Source of the DNA: an uncultured Lachnospiraceae bacterium
GTDB lineage: Bacteria; Bacillota; Clostridia; Lachnospirales; Lachnospiraceae
NCBI GenBank assembly: GCA_910588535.1
Contig: CAJUOO010000092.1
Coordinates: 1-8,796, forward strand
Direction of reading: 5' to 3'
DNA: 8,796 nt
The notes under the pieces are model-generated. The model did no database searches. It had not been told where the DNA came from and saw only the letters and a list, made by a program, of their open reading frames with translations. The translations under genes and the position numbers were made by a program. Below are positions 6,266 to 8,796 of this stretch, in pieces (position 1 is the first letter of the stretch; each line of letters starts with the position of its first letter).

Positions 6266-6766
6266 CTATGTGTGCTGCGTTCTACTTTTCACAAGTTCTA
6301 TCGCTTCTTTACCAGTTATATGCTCAATAGAAAACTCTATCATACATAAAAGATTCCATTCCTTAATGATAGTCTGATTTCTGTTTGTCTCATTATCTTT
6401 TGGGTGATATTTGACTGCAAGTTTTTCAATCGCCTCTTTGATTTCTTTTTCATCTTCCAGTATATGGACTTTTCCAAAAGCAATTACGCTCCTAAAATAC
6501 GTCGTGTATTCTTCGGGAATTATATTATCCTGCTTTATCACGCAAAAAGATGCTTTACTGCATTTTTTAATTGCATCAATTTTATGTCCTGCCTTTGCTC
6601 CATGAAAAAATATCTTGGAATCGCTATATACATAGCTGATTGGCACTGCATACGGATAATCACCATCTCCTAATAAAGCCAGCACACCAGCAGTTCCATT
6701 GGTTAATATATCAATACTTTCTTGTTTGCTTAAAAGTTGTCTGTTTCTTCTCATCTCTCTAAACAT
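6266..6766 (-). CDS. NimA-like pyridoxamine 5'-phosphate oxidase-family protein
   Basis: This is a 166-residue split-barrel FMN-binding protein of the PNPOx-like superfamily, closest in pattern to the NimA/5-nitroimidazole reductase group. Family features are MRRNRQLLS (5-13), GVLALLGDGDYPYAVPISYVY (27-47), the FMN-contact block FHGAKAGHKIDAI (54-66) and TTYFRSVIAFGKVHIL (88-103). The members' natural substrates are mostly unknown; some inactivate nitroimidazole drugs, but that cannot be inferred here. The start at 6766 has AAAGGAG 8 bases upstream. It follows the PnuC-family transporter gene by 22 bases, so the two are co-transcribed. A shared flavin, B6 or nicotinamide theme is plausible inference only. 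Confidence 0.87.
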   Translation of the reverse strand: MFREMRRNRQLLSKQESIDILTNGTAGVLALLGDGDYPYAVPISYVYSDSKIFFHGAKAGHKIDAIKKCSKASFCVIKQDNIIPEEYTTYFRSVIAFGKVHILEDEKEIKEAIEKLAVKYHPKDNETNRNQTIIKEWNLLCMIEFSIEHITGKEAIELVKSRTQHT

Positions 6767-6788
6767 TTTGCGTTCTCCTTTCCTAAAA

Positions 6789-7517
6789 TTAAAATTTACT
6801 ATTTACTGGTATCGTATTGTTAGTTTCTTGCCGTTTCTGCATTTTTGACCAGTTGATAAACCCATAAATATCATTTACCAAAAACATTACAAAGCAGATA
6901 GCTACAGATAAGTAAGATATATTTGAAAGTGCTGCCAGTATCCATAAAACTATTAGGACTAAATCATTTGTGGCATATGCAACAGCATAAAAAGCACTTC
7001 TCCTAAATGTTAAATATACAGCAAGAAAACTTGTTGTAACAGATAATGTACTCGGTAATAAATGAGCTGTATGATAAGCAGACAGTATAAAGTAAAAGAT
7101 ACAAGTAACAGCAACGGTCAACAAAATCATAAATGCAATTTCTTTTTTCCCTACCCGATTCACTTTTACTTCCGCTTTATTCCCGTTATATGGATTTTTA
7201 AGCCACGCAATCAGTGCAAAAACAGCCATTGGTGCAGTCATACCCAAATATGTTATCATTTCACCATAATAAGAGAATGTAAAAGAAATGATACCATATA
7301 ACATACTGAAGATAATCATTAGAAATTGTCCGAACGGATTTCCTTTTGCGTTGAAAATCAAAGAGGTTACACCAATCAAAGACGCAATCAATGTCAAATA
7401 ATTTTTCCCGTCAAGAATCCAAAAAGAAACTACAATTAACACAACTGATATACACCACAATAAAATTTCCCCATTCGTAAAATAGTTTTGTAGTGCTTTT
7501 GCTTTTTTTAATAACAT
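6789..7517 (-). CDS. PnuC-family vitamin/nucleoside transporter
   Basis: This is an integral membrane facilitator of the PnuC family, whose members import nicotinamide riboside or, in relatives, thiamine, riboflavin or deoxynucleosides. The 242-residue protein has about seven hydrophobic segments (roughly 18-35, 38-55, 64-84, 88-105, 127-147, 155-170 and 178-213). It also has the family-like FNAKGNPFGQF (55-65), the polar YATNDLVLIVLW (181-192) and the C-terminal NDIYGFINW (215-223). The start at 7517 is chosen over one at 7559 because GGAGG lies 7 bases upstream and the family N-terminus begins near there. The substrate is undetermined. It heads an operon with the NimA-like gene, and its leader is long and structured, so RNA-level regulation is possible. 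Confidence 0.9.
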   Translation of the reverse strand: MLLKKAKALQNYFTNGEILLWCISVVLIVVSFWILDGKNYLTLIASLIGVTSLIFNAKGNPFGQFLMIIFSMLYGIISFTFSYYGEMITYLGMTAPMAVFALIAWLKNPYNGNKAEVKVNRVGKKEIAFMILLTVAVTCIFYFILSAYHTAHLLPSTLSVTTSFLAVYLTFRRSAFYAVAYATNDLVLIVLWILAALSNISYLSVAICFVMFLVNDIYGFINWSKMQKRQETNNTIPVNSKF

Positions 7518-7624
7518 ATAGATACCTCCATAAAATAAAATAAGCACCCATATACACATCTTCTAAGACCTAACGATGTGCAACGAATGCTTCCGCATTT
7601 CTACCCGGTGGCAGAAAAATTATT
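7518..7624 (-). ncRNA. Structured leader of the pnuC-type operon
   Basis: From the predicted start near 7624 to the ATG lie about 107 bases with three local hairpins in minus-strand RNA: CUGCC/GGUAG (7614-7601), AAUGC-GGAA-GCAUU (7599-7586, GNRA loop) and CACAUC/GAUGUG (7580-7555, 14-base loop). The segment CACC (7610-7607) could instead pair with GGUG at 7548-7545 near the gene. An 11-codon ORF (7598-7563, MRKHSLHIVRS) overlaps hairpins 2 and 3. It fits no TPP, FMN, preQ1 or NAD+ riboswitch consensus I can recall. The structure is seen; the regulatory role is inference. Confidence 0.4.
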
Positions 7625-7630
7625 GTTAAT

Positions 7631-7659
7631 AGTGTATCTCATTCCCTTTAGAAAGTCAA
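7631..7659 (-). promoter_or_regulatory. Promoter of the PnuC/NimA-like operon
   Basis: TTGACT (7659-7654) and TACACT (7636-7631) on the minus strand are spaced by exactly 17 bases, with five and four consensus matches. The flank towards 7735 is very AT-rich and contains no gene. Confidence 0.65.
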
Positions 7660-7731
7660 TAGCCACTTTAATAAATTTTTTCAGTAAATTTTGCATTATT
7701 TTTGTATTTAAGTCAGTCTATCAAAAAATAA

Positions 7732-7887
7732 AGGTATGAGGGTGGTTTTGTAGCAGTCGGCGTTATGCACATTTCCATAATGCTTGTCTTTTGGTCTTTG
7801 GGTTCTTTGTTTCGGAATAGTGTGGTGCTGGCAGTCTATCTATTAAGACTTGTAATATTGGGACCACTTCCACTATTAGGAATATAA
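7732..7887 (+). pseudogene. Membrane-protein gene fragment, plus strand
   Basis: This frame is open from just after a stop at 7729 to TAA at 7885-7887 and reads as hydrophobic protein, including LVFWSLGSLFRNSVVLAVYL. The first ATG (7765) has no ribosome site, and the frame has no proper beginning, so it looks like an internal piece of a membrane-protein gene. The segment FRNSVVLAVYLL is mirrored by WNSVVPAVYLL in the minus-strand fragment at 7836-8030. Most base differences between them are silent, showing that both once encoded the same sequence. The family is not identified. Confidence 0.35.
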
Positions 7888-8038
7888 TTTGCAGTTGCTT
7901 TTATATCAACGTTTCCTGTTATTGACTTATTATCTTTCTTAAACTGTAGTATACTATCAGCCATTCCCAAATGCTCATGAACAGTAAAGAAGCCAGCAAC
8001 CGAAAACAAAAGATAGACCGCCGGAACCACGCTATTCC
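7814..8038. repeat. Inverted repeat of related coding fragments
   Basis: Bases 7814-7841 and 8011-8038 are inverted copies (24 of 28 identical) separated by 169 bases. Aligned codon by codon, five of six differing codons are silent. This points to two copies of one protein-coding segment in opposite orientation and not to transposon ends, although an element with terminal inverted repeats is not excluded. Confidence 0.5.
7836..8030 (-). pseudogene. Membrane-protein gene fragment, minus strand
   Basis: A 64-codon frame from a GTG at 8030 reads MVPAVYLLFSVAGFFTVHEH and then becomes polar, ending TSLNR. The protein-like reading extends a few codons upstream (VSSVWNSVV) to a stop near 8055. No ribosome site precedes the GTG, and the frame runs into the TetR promoter. 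It is probably a remnant of the same gene as the plus-strand fragment at 7732-7887; the origin is unknown. Confidence 0.3.
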
Positions 8039-8055
8039 AAACCGAAGAAACTTAA

Positions 8056-8084
8056 TTGACAAATAGGCAAAAATCGGGTATAGT
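8056..8084 (+). promoter_or_regulatory. Consensus promoter of the TetR-family gene
   Basis: A perfect TTGACA (8056-8061), 17 bases, then TATAGT (8079-8084). Predicted start is near 8091, inside the palindromic operator, giving a leader of about 70 bases. Confidence 0.85.
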
Positions 8085-8115
8085 AATTTTAGTGACCATA
8101 TGGTTACTAAAATTA
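8084..8115 (+). promoter_or_regulatory. 32-bp palindromic operator, likely TetR site
   Basis: The half-site TAATTTTAGTGACCAT (8084-8099) is followed directly by its reverse complement with one mismatch (15 of 16 pairs). It begins at the last base of the -10 and covers the start site, so a bound dimer would block transcription. Position and symmetry are typical of an autoregulated TetR-family operator. The encoded regulator 45 bases downstream is the obvious ligand. Confidence 0.8.
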
Positions 8116-8159
8116 AACACACAAAGTGACCGAGTGGTTCTTAGAGAAAGGAGATTATA

Positions 8160-8786
8160 GTGCCAACACCTTTATTTTGGGAACTGGATACTGAAAAACA
8201 GCAAAATATTTTTACAGCAGGAGTATCCGAATTTGCCGATTATGGTTATGAAAACAGTTCTACAAATCGAATTGTTAGAAAAGCTGGTATCAGTAAAGGC
8301 AGTTTATTCAAATATTTTCCAACAAAAGAGGATTTTTATTTTTATGTTCTTGACGAAATCACAGCGGAGCTTATTTCCAGCTTAGAAGAAAAAATAAATA
8401 CCCTTTCCACCGATTTATTTCAACGGATAGTAGAGTTCTCTGTTTTGGAATTTTCTTGGTATATTTTGTACCCCGAAAAATCCAAAATGATAATCAAGGC
8501 GTTCACCAAAAATGACACCGACATTTATAAGAAAACCATATTAAAATATGGCAATAGAGAACAAGAGATATATTATTGGTTTTTACAGGACATTGATACA
8601 ACTCAATTTCGGTGGAACAGGCAAAAAACGCTTGATATGGTAAAGTGGTTTCTCAAAGGTTTCAATGATGATTTCTTGACAAGAATACAAAAACAAGCCT
8701 ATTCAGATTTTGAAATGATAAAAAAAGAATATGTAAAAGAATTATCAGAGTATATAGAAATTCTAAAGGCGGGAATCGTAAAATAA
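8160..8786 (+). CDS. TetR/AcrR-family transcriptional regulator
   Basis: This 208-residue protein has the TetR N-terminal DNA-binding domain: helix 1 around QQNIFTAGVSEFADYGYE (14-31), the helix-turn-helix SSTNRIVRKAGISKGSLFKYF (33-53), then the KEDFYFYVLDEI hinge. The remaining three quarters is a divergent ligand/dimerisation domain rich in Lys, Phe and Tyr, so the inducer cannot be predicted. The GTG start is supported by AAAGGAG placed 6 bases upstream and by length. Codons are AT-rich like those of the pnuC operon and unlike those of the purine genes. It has its own promoter and palindromic operator, and a ribosome site overlaps its stop, so it leads an operon with the next gene outside the window, probably the function it represses. 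Confidence 0.9.
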   Translation: MPTPLFWELDTEKQQNIFTAGVSEFADYGYENSSTNRIVRKAGISKGSLFKYFPTKEDFYFYVLDEITAELISSLEEKINTLSTDLFQRIVEFSVLEFSWYILYPEKSKMIIKAFTKNDTDIYKKTILKYGNREQEIYYWFLQDIDTTQFRWNRQKTLDMVKWFLKGFNDDFLTRIQKQAYSDFEMIKKEYVKELSEYIEILKAGIVK

Positions 8787-8792
8787 AGGAGG
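8786..8792 (+). promoter_or_regulatory. Ribosome site of a gene beginning past the window
   Basis: AAGGAGG begins at the last base of the TetR-gene TAA (8784-8786). With normal spacing its start codon would be around 8798-8802, just outside. It indicates tight coupling of the regulator and a downstream gene that cannot be seen. Confidence 0.75.
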
Positions 8793-8796
8793 TTGT

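Noticed and set aside
7518..7559. Extended PnuC start at 7559
   Set aside because: The extension includes the GGAGG ribosome site of the ATG at 7517 and overlaps the third leader hairpin.
7919..8122. 67-residue minus-strand hydrophobic ORF
   Set aside because: It overlaps the TetR promoter and operator and is an alternative frame of the better-supported fragment at 7836-8030.

Overview
The window reads as a low-GC Firmicute chromosome, most likely a gut-type Clostridia/Lachnospiraceae member. This rests on strong AGGAGG-type ribosome sites, Bacillus-like promoters, an iron-sulfur type PurF, and the mix of protein families. Species is not determinable from the sequence alone.

Left part (1-5133), all on the minus strand. 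A purine cluster runs purC (3849) -> purF (3074) -> purB (1487). Together these carry the first committed step, the SAICAR step, and the lyase that acts twice in the AMP/IMP pathway. A clean promoter with a PurBox-like site precedes purC. Upstream of it lies a second minus-strand unit: a glucose-family PTS IIA protein followed by a small nitroreductase, driven by a good promoter whose -10 overlaps a perfect 11-bp inverted repeat.

Middle part (5134-6265) holds no normal-length gene. It contains two tiny ORFs with good ribosome sites, a roughly 345-bp palindromic, MITE-like element whose right end is repeated at the 3' end of purB (1-60), and an unrecognised ORF remnant. The most notable signal is an H-type pseudoknot just upstream of purB. 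It recurs, with the same loop lengths and compensatory base changes, just upstream of the first tiny ORF. I do not recognise this RNA; it looks like a candidate regulatory RNA class.

Right part (6266-8796) is visibly more AT-rich. A PnuC-family vitamin/nucleoside transporter and a NimA-like FMN-binding protein form a two-gene minus-strand operon, with a good promoter and a structured leader of about 107 nt. A region with degraded, inverted fragments of a membrane-protein gene follows. Last comes a plus-strand TetR-family regulator with a consensus promoter and a 32-bp operator-like palindrome. A ribosome site directly after its stop codon shows that another gene, probably its target, begins just past the window edge.
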